Assembly (NCBI GenBank): GCA_013289395.1
Contig: JABCZY010000009.1
Coordinates: forward strand, 1-37,606
Length of the DNA: 37,606 nucleotides
Origin: Bacteroidota bacterium
GTDB taxonomy: Bacteria > Bacteroidota > Bacteroidia > JABEUT01
Direction: 5' to 3'
Shown here: positions 23,353-32,541 of the stretch, one piece after another
Numbering within the stretch: position 1 is the first letter of the stretch
How the letters are laid out: each line of letters begins with the position of its first letter
Notes under the pieces: model-generated
Databases searched by the model: none
What the model saw: only the letters and a program-made list of their open reading frames with translations
Told to the model about the DNA's origin: nothing
Translations under genes and position numbers: made by a program

Positions 23353-23847
23353 ATGGATATTATATCACCAGCATTCGGACTTATTTTTTGGATGACGCTC
23401 ACATTCCTTATTGTGTTCTTCACCCTAAAGAAATTTGCATGGGGGCCAATTCTTGGCGCATTAAAAGATAGAGAGAAAACTATACAAGATGCCCTTGACT
23501 CTGCTGAAAAAGCAAAGCAGGATATGCTTCAGTTGCAATCGAACAACGAAAAGATATTAATGGAAGCACGTGCTGAACGTGATACCATGCTTAAAGAAGC
23601 AAGAGAGATAAAGGAAAGCATGATAAATGAAGCTAAGGGTAAAGCACACAAAGAAGCTGAAAAGCTTTTGAAAGATGCACGTGAAGCTATACAGGGAGAA
23701 AAAGCTGCTGCATTAACAGAGCTTAAGAACCAGGTAGCAAGCCTTTCAATAGAAATTGCAGAAAGAATTCTTAAGTCTGAACTATCATCAGACGATAAGC
23801 AAAAGGCTTTGGTAAATACAATGTTAAAAGAAGTTAGCTTAAATTAA
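23353..23847 (+). CDS. atpF: F1Fo ATP synthase subunit b
   Basis: Peripheral-stalk subunit, 164 aa. One N-terminal membrane span (about 6-24, FGLIFWMTLTFLIVFFTLKK), the conserved FAWGPILGALKDREKTI junction, then a long alanine/lysine/glutamate-rich coiled coil to residue ~140, and a C-terminal segment binding delta. Length and heptad pattern are normal. There is one b gene only, as expected for a homodimeric b stalk. 18 bases to atpH. Confidence 0.95.
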   Translation: MDIISPAFGLIFWMTLTFLIVFFTLKKFAWGPILGALKDREKTIQDALDSAEKAKQDMLQLQSNNEKILMEARAERDTMLKEAREIKESMINEAKGKAHKEAEKLLKDAREAIQGEKAAALTELKNQVASLSIEIAERILKSELSSDDKQKALVNTMLKEVSLN

Positions 23848-23865
23848 TAGCTTAAATAGAGCATT

Positions 23866-24411
23866 ATGTCAGAAGTTGCAGTACGTTACGCCAAGTCACT
23901 CATCCAGATAGCCAATGAAAAAGGCCAGCTGGAAGCAGTGTATACTGATATGCGCATGGTACTGGCAGGCTGTAAAAACCTAAGGGACTTGCACAGACTT
24001 TTAGTTAGCCCTGTTATTAAGACAGAAAAGAAAGTACAGATACTGAAGGAGATTTTCAGCGGACAGGTAAATATAATTACCGAACAGTTTATTGTATTGC
24101 TCACCAAAAAGAGAAGAGAATCATATCTTGAAAATATTGCAGAGGAATTTATTTCGCAATACAAAGATCAAAAGCATATTGTATCGGCTACGGTTACTAC
24201 TGCAATACCATTAGATGAAACTGCGCGTAAGAACATTACCGAAGTATTAAAGAAATGGTACAAGACAGAAATTGAGCTGATAGAAAAGGTAGATCCGAAA
24301 ATTATTGGCGGCTTTATTATTACAGTAGGCAGCAAGCAGCTTGATATGAGTGTTCATCATCAACTGGCAGAATTACGTAAAGACTTTAACAAATCATATA
24401 TTCTTAATTAA
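23866..24411 (+). CDS. atpH: F1Fo ATP synthase subunit delta (OSCP)
   Basis: Couples the b stalk to the top of the alpha/beta hexamer. 181 aa, normal. The N-terminal helical domain (about 1-105) starts VAVRYAKSLIQIANEKGQLE. The C-terminal domain has the family signature VDPKIIGGFIITVGSKQLDMSVHHQLAELRK region (about 147-175). It lies 12 bases before atpA. Confidence 0.95.
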   Translation: MSEVAVRYAKSLIQIANEKGQLEAVYTDMRMVLAGCKNLRDLHRLLVSPVIKTEKKVQILKEIFSGQVNIITEQFIVLLTKKRRESYLENIAEEFISQYKDQKHIVSATVTTAIPLDETARKNITEVLKKWYKTEIELIEKVDPKIIGGFIITVGSKQLDMSVHHQLAELRKDFNKSYILN

Positions 24412-24423
24412 TACAAATAGGTC

Positions 24424-26004
24424 ATGGCAGAAATTAAACCAGCAGAAGTATCTGCAATACTGAGAGAGCAACTTTCGGGCTTTAAAACCGAAGCACAGCT
24501 TGAGGAGATTGGTACCGTTTTACAAATTGGTGACGGTATTGCGCGTGTATATGGTTTATTGGGCGTACAGGCCGGTGAGCTTGTAGAGTTCGAAACAGGA
24601 TTAAAGGGTATTGCCCTTAACCTTGAAGAAGATAACGTTGGTCTGGTGTTACTAGGTCCTTCCGGCGATTTAAAGGAAGGTGCTACTGTAAAACGCCTTG
24701 GCCGTATTGCATCAATTAAAGCAGGTGAAGGTTTACTTGGCCGTGTACTTGATGCACTAGGAAATCCTATTGATGGTAAAGGTCCTATTACTGGCCAAAC
24801 CTATGATATGCCAATGGAGCGTAAAGCGCCTGGTGTTATCTACCGTCAGCCGGTTACCGAGCCATTACAGACCGGTATTAAGGCTATCGATGCCATGATA
24901 CCAATTGGCCGCGGACAACGTGAGCTTATCATTGGCGACCGTCAGACGGGTAAAACAGCTATTGCTATTGATACCATTCTGAACCAAAAAGAATTTTACG
25001 AAAGAGGAGAGACAGTTTATTGTATTTATGTAGCGATCGGCCAAAAGGCTTCTACCGTTGCAAACGTGGTACGCACACTGGAAGAGAATGGTGCTATGGC
25101 TTATACAATTGTTGTAGCTGCAAGTGCTGCTGATCCTGCTCCAATGCAATATTTTGCTCCGCTGTCAGGCGCTGCAATGGGTGAGTTCTTCCGCGATACC
25201 GGTAAGGCTGCTCTTATTATTTATGATGATCTTTCTAAACAGGCTGTAGCGTACCGTGAGGTATCGCTCTTGCTCCGTCGTCCTCCGGGCCGTGAAGCAT
25301 ATCCTGGTGATATATTCTATTTACACTCTCGTTTGCTGGAGCGTGCTGCTAAGATCAACACTGACCAGAACGTAGCAAGCCAGATGAATGACTTACCTCC
25401 TTCACTTAAGGATATTGTGAAAGGTGGTGGTTCACTTACTGCATTGCCTATTATTGAAACACAGGCAGGTGACGTATCTGCATACATTCCTACAAACGTT
25501 ATTTCAATTACCGACGGACAGATATTCCTGGAAGGTAACTTGTTTAACTCGGGTGTAAGGCCGGCTATTAACGTAGGTATCTCGGTATCGCGTGTGGGTG
25601 GTAATGCGCAGATCAAGTCAATGAAAAAAGTTGCCGGTACATTAAAACTCGACCAGGCTCAATACCGCGAGTTGGAAGCATTTGCAAAGTTCGGTTCTGA
25701 CCTTGATGCGGCTACCAAATATGTACTTGACAAGGGTTCACGTAACGTGGAAATATTGAAACAAGCTCAGTATTCTCCGGTTCCGGTTGAAAAACAAGTT
25801 GCTATTATTTACTTAGGTACAAAAGGTTTATTGCGTGATGTACCGGTAAACAAGGTGCCTGAGTTTGAAGCTGAGTTTTTAGGAATATTAGATGCTAAAT
25901 ACAAGAGCACACTTGCTGATTTGAAAGCGGGTAAGCTTTCAGATGATGCAATTGCAAACCTTGAAAAAGTTGGTTCTGAATTATCTAAGAAGTATAAGAA
26001 ATAA
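24424..26004 (+). CDS. atpA: F1Fo ATP synthase subunit alpha
   Basis: Non-catalytic nucleotide-binding subunit of F1, 526 aa. N-terminal beta-barrel (about 27-95), Walker A GDRQTGKT at 171-178, Walker B-like [12 protein letters not shown] (about 263-274), the arginine-finger region [14 protein letters not shown] (about 375-390), and a helical C-terminal domain. All motifs are intact. The catalytic beta subunit and epsilon are not in this window. In Bacteroidota, atpD-atpC are generally at a separate locus. It is followed by atpG after 6 bases. Confidence 0.97.
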   Translation: MAEIKPAEVSAILREQLSGFKTEAQLEEIGTVLQIGDGIARVYGLLGVQAGELVEFETGLKGIALNLEEDNVGLVLLGPSGDLKEGATVKRLGRIASIKAGEGLLGRVLDALGNPIDGKGPITGQTYDMPMERKAPGVIYRQPVTEPLQTGIKAIDAMIPIGRGQRELIIGDRQTGKTAIAIDTILNQKEFYERGETVYCIYVAIGQKASTVANVVRTLEENGAMAYTIVVAASAADPAPMQYFAPLSGAAMGEFFRDTGKAALIIYDDLSKQAVAYREVSLLLRRPPGREAYPGDIFYLHSRLLERAAKINTDQNVASQMNDLPPSLKDIVKGGGSLTALPIIETQAGDVSAYIPTNVISITDGQIFLEGNLFNSGVRPAINVGISVSRVGGNAQIKSMKKVAGTLKLDQAQYRELEAFAKFGSDLDAATKYVLDKGSRNVEILKQAQYSPVPVEKQVAIIYLGTKGLLRDVPVNKVPEFEAEFLGILDAKYKSTLADLKAGKLSDDAIANLEKVGSELSKKYKK

Positions 26005-26010
26005 ACAGCT

Positions 26011-26904
26011 ATGCCAAGTTTAAAAGAGGTACGTGTACGTATAGCATCAGTAAACTCAACATCGCAGATAACCAGCGCCATGAAAATGGTGTCGGCATCG
26101 AAGTTGAAACGGGCCCAGGATGCAATAATTCAAATGCGTCCGTTTGCTGAAAAGCTGAAAGAAATACTTGATAACCTTGTTGCATCTACCGGTACCGGTG
26201 GCAGCGTATATGCTGCTAACCGCCCTGCAGAAAAGGTTATGATCGTATTGATTACCTCTAACCGTGGCCTCTGCGGCGGTTTTAACGCCTATGCTACTAA
26301 AACTGCTAATAACCTGATCCGCGAAAAATATGCAGAGCAGGCAAAGAAAGGCAACCTGACTATTGTTTGCATTGGTAAAAAGGGATTTGACCTGATGCGT
26401 AAAACAGCTTACAAAATAGAGAACCATAATGAAATATGGGATGGGCTTACCTATGCAAAAGCATCGGTTGTGGCTGAAGATATTTTGAAGAAGTTTGCAG
26501 CGGGTGAAGTTGATAGGGTAGAAGTTGTGTACAACAAATTCAAGAACGCTGCTACGCAAATATTAACTACCGAACAAATATTGCCTTTCCATGTTGAGGT
26601 AACTAAGGGCGCAGCAAAGAAAACTGAGAAAACAGGTTCTAAGCCTGATTATATATTTGAACCTGACGAAGAAAAGATAGTTCAGGATATTATTCCGTAT
26701 GCAGTAAAAGTTGGGTTATACAGGTCCTTGCTCGATTCAAATGCAGCTGAACATGGTGCACGTATGACAGCTATGCACAAGGCAACTGATAATGCAAAAG
26801 ATCTGTTGAAGGCACTTCGTCTTTCATACAACAAAGCACGCCAGGCATCTATCACCAAGGAAATCCTTGAGATCGTTGGTGGTGCTGAGGCAATCAATAA
26901 CTAA
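26011..26904 (+). CDS. atpG: F1Fo ATP synthase subunit gamma
   Basis: Central rotor shaft linking the c-ring to the alpha/beta hexamer. 297 aa. The N-terminal helix (VRVRIASVNSTSQITSAMKM) with ASKLKRAQ is the family signature. A Rossmann-like middle shows ITSNRGLCGGFN. The C-terminal helix ends with SYNKARQASITKEILEIVGG. Length and motifs are normal. Last atp structural gene here. A rhodanese gene starts 5 bases after it and is probably co-transcribed. Confidence 0.96.
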   Translation: MPSLKEVRVRIASVNSTSQITSAMKMVSASKLKRAQDAIIQMRPFAEKLKEILDNLVASTGTGGSVYAANRPAEKVMIVLITSNRGLCGGFNAYATKTANNLIREKYAEQAKKGNLTIVCIGKKGFDLMRKTAYKIENHNEIWDGLTYAKASVVAEDILKKFAAGEVDRVEVVYNKFKNAATQILTTEQILPFHVEVTKGAAKKTEKTGSKPDYIFEPDEEKIVQDIIPYAVKVGLYRSLLDSNAAEHGARMTAMHKATDNAKDLLKALRLSYNKARQASITKEILEIVGGAEAINN

Positions 26905-26909
26905 TAAGC

Positions 26910-27233
26910 ATGCTTAACAAGGAAGTTACCCCGATAGAGCTTAAAAAGATGATGGATACCCATGAGGACTTCCAACTGATTGATGTTCGTGAAGAACATG
27001 AATTTGAGACTTGCCAGATCGGAGGTAAGCTTATACCTATGGGCACTGTTGCACAGCATGTTGATGAAATTGCAAAGGACAAAAAAGTAATAGTGCATTG
27101 CCGCAGTGGTAAGCGCTCTGCTACTGTTATTGATATGCTTGAGCAGAACTTTGGTTATACAAACCTGTACAACCTTAAAGGCGGCATTTTAGCTTACGCT
27201 GATGATGTTGATCCTAAGCTGACTAAGTACTAG
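26910..27233 (+). CDS. Single-domain rhodanese-like protein
   Basis: 107-aa cytoplasmic sulfurtransferase-type protein. The Cdc25/rhodanese fold runs the full length. FQLIDVREEHEFETCQIGG is the conserved start, and the active-site loop is C64-RSGKR in VIVHCRSGKRSATVI. The catalytic cysteine is present, so it may carry a persulfide. The tight link to atpG (5 intergenic bases) suggests it rides on the ATP synthase transcript. No functional link is known. The substrate is unknown. Confidence 0.93.
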   Translation: MLNKEVTPIELKKMMDTHEDFQLIDVREEHEFETCQIGGKLIPMGTVAQHVDEIAKDKKVIVHCRSGKRSATVIDMLEQNFGYTNLYNLKGGILAYADDVDPKLTKY

Positions 27234-27288
27234 GATTTTTCTTTCTCTTAAATTATTTATATATTTACTGTATAAATAAATCCACTAT

Positions 27289-29073
27289 ATGAAAAAAACT
27301 ACAAGACTTTTTCTGTTATTTGCTGTTTTCTGTATGAGTAATGTGTTGATTGCTCAATCAACTTTTCAACATACATACGGAACTTCTCGAAGAAATGATC
27401 CTTATACTTATACACAAACCTCAGATAAGGGATTTGTTATAGTAGCTTCTGATACAAATAGTATGTTTGTTATTAAAACAGATTCGGCTGGTAATAAACA
27501 ATGGTCGAAAGGAATTAAACTGCCGTATCCCCTTTATGTTGATTTTGCCGGAATAATACAGGATAAAAAGAATTACGTAATATGTGCTTCCAATGTTATT
27601 ATAAAAATGGATTCCCTTGGGAATCTTATTTGGGAACATGACTTTACACCGTCTCACTATATTGGTTTCCTAAGATCAATTATTCCAACTACAGGAGGAT
27701 ACGTTGTATCAGGAGGAGGTGGATTCTTGTTGATGAAGGTAGATACCGCTGGTAACGCTATTTGGACTGTAATGCCTTCAGCTAACAGCAGTACCACAGG
27801 TGGGGTTGTTCAATTAGCCTCAGATTCTTGTTTTTATGTTATCAACAATTCTTACTCCTACAGAATATTTAAAGTAGATAAAAATGGGCATGGTATATGG
27901 GCTAAAAATATTTCACTAAATCATTTAACAGCACCTCCAAATTATGACGTCCAAAATTATACTTCTCAAATAGCACAGAGCCCTGATGGTAAATCTTTAC
28001 TGGCTTCAATAATAGATGGAAATGGTGCGCCATATTGGTTCAGGTTTGACACCTCAGGTAATATTTTAAACTCACGCATCTTTACCGGTAGTAGTTATGG
28101 CGGTAGCGGATTTACAGGTTTGTTTAATTGGACCCCATACAATAAAGGAGGAAGCACCGATTTGGTAATAACTAGTTTTTTTGATACAACAGGAGATCCA
28201 GGTGCTGGCGCTAACATCGATAAAGTAGATATACTGGTTACAAGGGTTGATACTACTGGTACTGCTAAATGGTGTTATAAGGTAGGTGGGCAGAAAAATG
28301 AATTCCCTTCAAATGTTAGTATGGCAGTTGATGGCGGGATTATAATTTTAGGTTCCACTGAAAGTTTTGGCGCAGGAGGAAAGGATGTATATTTAGTTAA
28401 AACCGATAGTATGGGTAATGGCGGTTGCAACTCTACCGCCACCAAAAATAAAATTTCCGCAATACCTGCAATTATTGGTACAGATACATGTGATATTCCA
28501 TTTGGAACAGTCCCGTATCCTACATTTCATAATATGAACTTTACTGACTCAAGATCTGCTGATACCAGCTTTAATGCCTGCAACTGTCATTCTCCGATTG
28601 CAGCATTCGGTTACAGTACTGTTTCAAACCAAATATCAGATAGTTCGTTATGGGGGCAAAAATGGTATTGGAGTTTTGGAGATGGAACATACGATTCTAC
28701 AGGTGTTGCTACTGATCATAATTATAATGTTATTGGAAAATATAATCTATGTCTAACTGTAAAAAATTCATGCGGTACTGATTCAGTTTGCCAATTAATA
28801 ACTTATAACCCATCGCCTATTGGAATTAGCAACATAAAATCTGATAATGAAATTAACATATCACCAAACCCATCAACCGGTGTGTTTCATATTTCCTTTA
28901 ATAATGTGGTAAACAAGCTTGAAGTACTCGATATTACTGGCAGGGTAATTTATAGTGAAGTGCCTTCTGAAAGAATATTCAATATAGATGTAAGCAGTTT
29001 CGAAACTGGTATCTACTTTGTGAAAGTATCAACCGATGCTGGTGTTGTTGTGAAAAAAGTTGTAAAAATTTAG
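27289..29073 (+). CDS. T9SS-secreted protein with repeat beta-propeller, PKD and Por sorting domain
   Basis: 594-aa exported protein. Signal peptide about 1-22 (NVLIAQS). Residues about 30-400 form repeats with a D-x(2)-G-N-x(2)-W theme (DSAGNKQWSKGI, DSLGNLIWEHDF, DTAGNAIWTVMP, DKNGHGIWAKNI, DTTGTAKWCYKV), which suggests a beta-propeller. A PKD-type domain with WYWSFGDGTYDSTG and YNLCLTVKNSCG is at about 430-510. The C-terminal sorting domain (about 520-594) carries ISPNPSTGVFHISF, LDITGRVIYSE and FETGIYFVKV. It is probably surface-exposed or released. A terminator follows. A TATATTTA (27260-27267) is a weak -7 candidate. Confidence 0.88.
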   Translation: MKKTTRLFLLFAVFCMSNVLIAQSTFQHTYGTSRRNDPYTYTQTSDKGFVIVASDTNSMFVIKTDSAGNKQWSKGIKLPYPLYVDFAGIIQDKKNYVICASNVIIKMDSLGNLIWEHDFTPSHYIGFLRSIIPTTGGYVVSGGGGFLLMKVDTAGNAIWTVMPSANSSTTGGVVQLASDSCFYVINNSYSYRIFKVDKNGHGIWAKNISLNHLTAPPNYDVQNYTSQIAQSPDGKSLLASIIDGNGAPYWFRFDTSGNILNSRIFTGSSYGGSGFTGLFNWTPYNKGGSTDLVITSFFDTTGDPGAGANIDKVDILVTRVDTTGTAKWCYKVGGQKNEFPSNVSMAVDGGIIILGSTESFGAGGKDVYLVKTDSMGNGGCNSTATKNKISAIPAIIGTDTCDIPFGTVPYPTFHNMNFTDSRSADTSFNACNCHSPIAAFGYSTVSNQISDSSLWGQKWYWSFGDGTYDSTGVATDHNYNVIGKYNLCLTVKNSCGTDSVCQLITYNPSPIGISNIKSDNEINISPNPSTGVFHISFNNVVNKLEVLDITGRVIYSEVPSERIFNIDVSSFETGIYFVKVSTDAGVVVKKVVKI

Positions 29074-29095
29074 AATGACCAATTTCTATTGAATG

Positions 29096-29121
29096 AAAAG
29101 GCTGCCGCAAGGGAGCCTTTT
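29096..29121 (+). terminator. Intrinsic terminator after the PKD/T9SS gene
   Basis: AAAAGGCT (29096-29103) pairs with AGCCTTTT (29114-29121), with CC/GG possible inside the loop. TGTTT follows. It lies 23 bases after the stop codon. Confidence 0.75.
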
Positions 29122-29204
29122 GTTTACCTACAATATCTAAGGTTTTATCTAATTCTTCCATTATTTTATCTTATTTTAAATACCTTCATCAAAATTTATT
29201 TGCC

Positions 29205-30041
29205 ATGAAAAAACTACTTTTTTTAATTAGTGTACTAATAGTTTGTGCGGGTAATGCGCAAACACTTACCTGTTGTGCCAAACCAGCCGATGGAATGGTT
29301 GCATTTGCAAATGATCCAAAGTTCATCGCATCGCATACTTCACCGGAAACATTCAATTATACTGAGCAGGCAGGGAAGATGGTGAAATTCGCCACACCTG
29401 ATAATGATATTGGTTCTGCCTATGTTGTAATGGCTACCACACCTACAAACAATTATTTAATTATTGAACATGAATGGTGGGGGTTGAATGATTATATAAA
29501 GCAACGTGCAGATGAATTACAAAAAGAATTGGGTAACGTAAATGTAATAGCAATTGATATGTATGATGGGCAAGTAACCAGTTTACCTGATTCTGCCAGT
29601 AAAATAATGGGTAGGGTAAAAGATTCCAGAATAAAGAATATTATTAAAGGGGCAATAACATATGCAGGCCCCAATGCGCGCATTATCACCCTGGGCTGGT
29701 GTTTTGGTGGCGGATATTCATTGCAGGCGGCCATACTGGCAGGTAAGCAGGCTATCGGCTGTGTGATGTATTATGGTATGCCTGAAAAGGATATGACTGT
29801 GTTGAAAACACTGAATTGCCCTGTGCTTGGTTTGTTTGCTGAAAAAGATGGGTGGGTAACACCTGAAGTAGTAAAAACCTTTCAGGCAAATATGAGTGAG
29901 GCAGGCAAGGTGCTTACCGTGAAATCATACGATGCAAAACATGGGTTTGCAAACCCAAGCAATCCTTTATTTGATAAGGCTTCTGCCGATGATGCTAATG
30001 CAAACGCATTAGCCTTTATGAAAGGGTTGGTGAAAAAATAG
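29205..30041 (+). CDS. Secreted dienelactone-hydrolase family protein
   Basis: 278-aa alpha/beta hydrolase with a signal peptide (about 1-19, VCAGNAQ), so periplasmic or exported. The nucleophile is C166 in LGWCFGGG, the dienelactone-hydrolase elbow. Acid D215 (EKDGWV) and H246 (DAKHGFAN) complete the Cys-Asp-His triad. EHEWWGLNDYI (about 88-98) is the conserved substrate-loop motif. Two adjacent cysteines (TCCAKP) follow the signal peptide. Substrates of secreted members are unknown; dienelactone itself is unlikely. No SD site. It is an independent unit before the ArsR-controlled cluster. Confidence 0.9.
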   Translation: MKKLLFLISVLIVCAGNAQTLTCCAKPADGMVAFANDPKFIASHTSPETFNYTEQAGKMVKFATPDNDIGSAYVVMATTPTNNYLIIEHEWWGLNDYIKQRADELQKELGNVNVIAIDMYDGQVTSLPDSASKIMGRVKDSRIKNIIKGAITYAGPNARIITLGWCFGGGYSLQAAILAGKQAIGCVMYYGMPEKDMTVLKTLNCPVLGLFAEKDGWVTPEVVKTFQANMSEAGKVLTVKSYDAKHGFANPSNPLFDKASADDANANALAFMKGLVKK

Positions 30042-30096
30042 TATTCATTTTTTTTCTTCCTCATTATCAGTTACTTACACTTACTGTGAAAAATAA

Positions 30097-30144
30097 TTGC
30101 GTAACCGAATGGTTTCATGTATATATTTGTAACCGATTAGTTAC
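30097..30144 (+). promoter_or_regulatory. Promoter with two ArsR-type operator dyads
   Basis: TTG at 30097-30099 and TATATTTG at 30122-30129 are candidate -33 and -7 boxes. Two related dyads surround the -7 box: GTAACCGAATGGTTTC (30101-30116) lies in the spacer, and GTAACCGATTAGTTAC (30129-30144) overlaps the -7 end and start point. Their centres are 28 bases apart. Both share AACCGAWTRGTT. An ArsR repressor is encoded two genes downstream, so autorepression of the whole cluster is the natural inference. Confidence 0.65.
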
Positions 30145-30165
30145 ATAATTAATAATAAAAACAAC

Positions 30166-30732
30166 ATGAGAAAATTAATTTCAAGCATAATAGTATCACT
30201 CGATGGGTTTGCAGCAGGGCCGAAAGGAGAGTTGAATATGTTTAAGGTGGAAGAGGAATTTTTTAATATGTCAGGTAAACTGACTGAAGCAGCTGATGCA
30301 GTTCTATATGGAAAAGGCACTTATGCCATTATGCAGGCTTACTGGCCAACAGCAGGTGATCAACCTAATGCTTCAAAGCATGATAAACAACATGCAACGT
30401 GGTATAATAAAGTACCAAAATACGTTTTATCCACAACCATGAAAGGTGCAGATGCGCCCAATGCCACAATCATTAACAGAAATGTTGCCGATGAAATAAA
30501 GAAGCTGAAAGAGCAAAGCGGAAAGAACATACAGATATTTGGCAGTCCGGGGGCAGTACGCTCACTAACAGAATTAGGCTTGATCGATGAATATCATGTG
30601 TTCCTGTTTCCGGTAGTTATCGGGCACGGCATTCCACTATTTAAAGAAATGAACCAATCGTTGAACCTGGAATTGATTTCCAGTAAGGCTATGAAATCGG
30701 GTGCGGTTGCATTACATTATAAAAAGGCTTAA
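30166..30732 (+). CDS. DHFR-family (RibD C-terminal-like) reductase
   Basis: 188-aa protein of the YyaP/YwjB-type dihydrofolate-reductase-like group. The start RKLISSIIVSLDGFAAGPKG is the family signature (pyrimidine/NADPH fold strand 1). YGKGTYAIMQAYWP and IQIFGSPGAVRSLTELGLIDEYHVFLFPVVIGHG carry the glycine-rich NADPH-binding and dimer strands. The substrate is unknown, and these are not true folate reductases. It is the first gene after the dyad promoter and lies 9 bases before the arsR-type gene, so it is probably part of its regulon. Confidence 0.9.
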   Translation: MRKLISSIIVSLDGFAAGPKGELNMFKVEEEFFNMSGKLTEAADAVLYGKGTYAIMQAYWPTAGDQPNASKHDKQHATWYNKVPKYVLSTTMKGADAPNATIINRNVADEIKKLKEQSGKNIQIFGSPGAVRSLTELGLIDEYHVFLFPVVIGHGIPLFKEMNQSLNLELISSKAMKSGAVALHYKKA

Positions 30733-30741
30733 TAATTAAGT

Positions 30742-31101
30742 ATGAGAAGAGACGTTTTTCAGGCAATTGCAGACCCCACGAGGAGGGAGATAATAAACCT
30801 GCTTGCACACAAGTCACTTACATTGAACGGCGTTGCTGATAATTTTAATATAAGCCGCCCTGCCATTTCAAAGCATGTTAAAATATTAACGGAGTGTGGC
30901 TTAATTACCATTGAAGTAAAGGGCAGGGAACATGTGTGTGAAGCGCAGTTAGATAAACTGAGTGAAGTGTCTGACTGGGTAGAGCAGTATAAGAAATTCT
31001 GGAATGATAAGTTAGATGCACTTGAAAATTATTTGAAAGTATTACAATCAGAAAATAAACCTAAAAACAAAAAACATGGAAAAGGTAAAAGAACCCGTTA
31101 A
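30742..31101 (+). CDS. ArsR-family winged-helix repressor (SRPBCC-linked type)
   Basis: 119-aa DNA-binding repressor. The winged helix (about 2-90) shows QAIADPTRREIINLLAHKSL, the recognition helix NISRPAISKHVKILTECGLI, and the wing VKGREHVCEAQL. The ELCVCDL-type metal-binding cysteines of ArsR/SmtB are absent; only two isolated cysteines occur. The signal is therefore probably an organic ligand or another cue rather than a metal. The C-terminus is lysine-rich (KPKNKKHGKGKR). Its last 26 bases overlap the start of the SRPBCC gene. Repressors of this type are regularly paired with SRPBCC/AHSA1 proteins. Confidence 0.93.
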   Translation: MRRDVFQAIADPTRREIINLLAHKSLTLNGVADNFNISRPAISKHVKILTECGLITIEVKGREHVCEAQLDKLSEVSDWVEQYKKFWNDKLDALENYLKVLQSENKPKNKKHGKGKRTR

Positions 31102-32035
31102 AGGAACGGATGGCCGTACATTATCTATTACACGGCTTATTAATGCACCGGTTGAATTAGTATTTGAAGCCTGGACAAAGCCGGATCATATTAAGCATTG
31201 GTGGGGGCCGAACGGGTTCACTAACACAATCTCAAAAATGGATGTTAAGCAAGGTGGAGAGTGGGTGTTTACCATGCATGGCCCTGACGGAACCGATTAC
31301 CCTAATACAAATGTTTTTGTTGAATTGGTTAAAAATGAAAAGATCGTGTTGAGGCACGTAGGCCCACCAATATTTGAATTGAGCGCAACATTTAAAGCGC
31401 AAGGTAAAAGAACTCTTATATCTATTACGTCAATCTTTGAAAAAGCTGAACAATTACAAGCGGCCATTGAAGCGGTTAAAGCCGATATCGGACTTAAGCA
31501 AAATGTCGACCGTATGGAGCAATATATGTATAAACTTTCTGCTGAAGCCAAGCATTTCCTTACACGTGAATTTAATGCGCCGAGAGAATTGGTTTACAAG
31601 GCATGGACTGATGCAGACCAGTTTGCTAAATGGTGGGGGCCTAAGGATACCGGCCTGAATATTACAAGATTTGAATTAATACCTGAAGGTGTTTGTATTT
31701 ATAGCATGAAATTTCCGGGCGGCAATGATGTGTGGGGTAAGTTTACCTATAAGGAAATTGTTGCACCAGAAAGACTGGTATTTACAAGTGCATTTTCTGA
31801 TAAAGATGGGAATATACAACCAATGCCTTTCTTCCCGGTTTGGCCATTGGAAATACTGAACATAGTTGAGTTTGCTGAAAATAATGGTAAAACAATTATT
31901 ACCATGAGCGGCGGCCCTGTAAATGCTACGGCAGAGGAGTTTGAAGCATATGAAGAGAAGAAACCAATGATACAAGGTGGCTTTAAAGGTACGTTTGATC
32001 AATTTGATGAATTTCTTGCATCTATTCAAAAATAA
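31076..32035 (+). CDS. Double SRPBCC (AHSA1-like) protein
   Basis: 319-aa fusion of two START/Bet v1-like ligand-binding folds. Domain 1 (about 14-152): ITRLINAPVELVFEAWTKPD, HIKHWWGPNGFTNTISKMDV. Domain 2 (about 162-318): LTREFNAPRELVYKAWTDAD, QFAKWWGPKDTG. Each has the AHSA1 pattern APxELVxxAW...KWWGP. The domains are clearly related to each other and to the next gene, so this is an in-frame duplication. Each domain probably has a hydrophobic pocket for a small molecule. The start at 31076 has an A-rich leader and overlaps the repressor gene by 26 bases, implying translational coupling. Confidence 0.9.
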   Translation: MEKVKEPVKGTDGRTLSITRLINAPVELVFEAWTKPDHIKHWWGPNGFTNTISKMDVKQGGEWVFTMHGPDGTDYPNTNVFVELVKNEKIVLRHVGPPIFELSATFKAQGKRTLISITSIFEKAEQLQAAIEAVKADIGLKQNVDRMEQYMYKLSAEAKHFLTREFNAPRELVYKAWTDADQFAKWWGPKDTGLNITRFELIPEGVCIYSMKFPGGNDVWGKFTYKEIVAPERLVFTSAFSDKDGNIQPMPFFPVWPLEILNIVEFAENNGKTIITMSGGPVNATAEEFEAYEEKKPMIQGGFKGTFDQFDEFLASIQK

Positions 32036-32050
32036 AAACACAAAAATATC

Positions 32051-32527
32051 ATGACAACTAACACCGAAACATCACATAAAACAATGCAACTTACCCGTAC
32101 ACTTAACGCTCCGCGTGAGTTAGTCTGGAAGGCATGGACAGAAAGTAAATTAATGGCGGAATGGTGGAGCCCCAGGGGCTTCACCAACCCAACCTGCGAA
32201 ATTGATGTAAGGCCAGGCGGCGCTATCCGCATACATATGGATCATCCCAATTTTCCTAACCATTGGATGACCGGCACTTTCAAGGAGGTGTCAAGGCCTG
32301 AAAAACTTGTTTTTATTTCCAAAGCATTTGAAGATGAAAAAGGGAATGCTGAACTGGAAATACTAAACACGGTGACCTTTGAAGAGATCAATGGCAAAAC
32401 AAAACTTACTGTACATGCCCAAATTTTAAAGGCTACCGAGAAGATGAAGTTTGCAGTTGGTGGTATGAACCAGGGCTGGAATGAAAGTATTGATAAGCTA
32501 GAAGAATTACTTGCCAAGATTAAATAA
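32051..32527 (+). CDS. SRPBCC (AHSA1-like) protein
   Basis: 158-aa single Bet v1-like domain: LTRTLNAPRELVWKAWTESK, LMAEWWSPRGFTNPTCEIDV, then RPGGAIRIHMDHP and KATEKMKFAVGGMNQGWNES. It is closely similar in pattern to both domains of the preceding gene, giving three SRPBCC folds in a row. It probably binds a small hydrophobic ligand. It starts 15 bases after the double-SRPBCC gene and is in the same cluster. The ligand is unknown. Confidence 0.92.
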   Translation: MTTNTETSHKTMQLTRTLNAPRELVWKAWTESKLMAEWWSPRGFTNPTCEIDVRPGGAIRIHMDHPNFPNHWMTGTFKEVSRPEKLVFISKAFEDEKGNAELEILNTVTFEEINGKTKLTVHAQILKATEKMKFAVGGMNQGWNESIDKLEELLAKIK

Positions 32528-32541
32528 CCAAATCATACACC

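Noticed and set aside
26056-26559. 167-aa open frame on the minus strand
   Set aside because: Antisense to atpG, cysteine- and phenylalanine-rich without structure; a shadow.
30742-31101. Arsenic- or metal-sensing ArsR
   Set aside because: No ELCVCDL-type metal site; the two cysteines are isolated and the operon has no metal-resistance genes.
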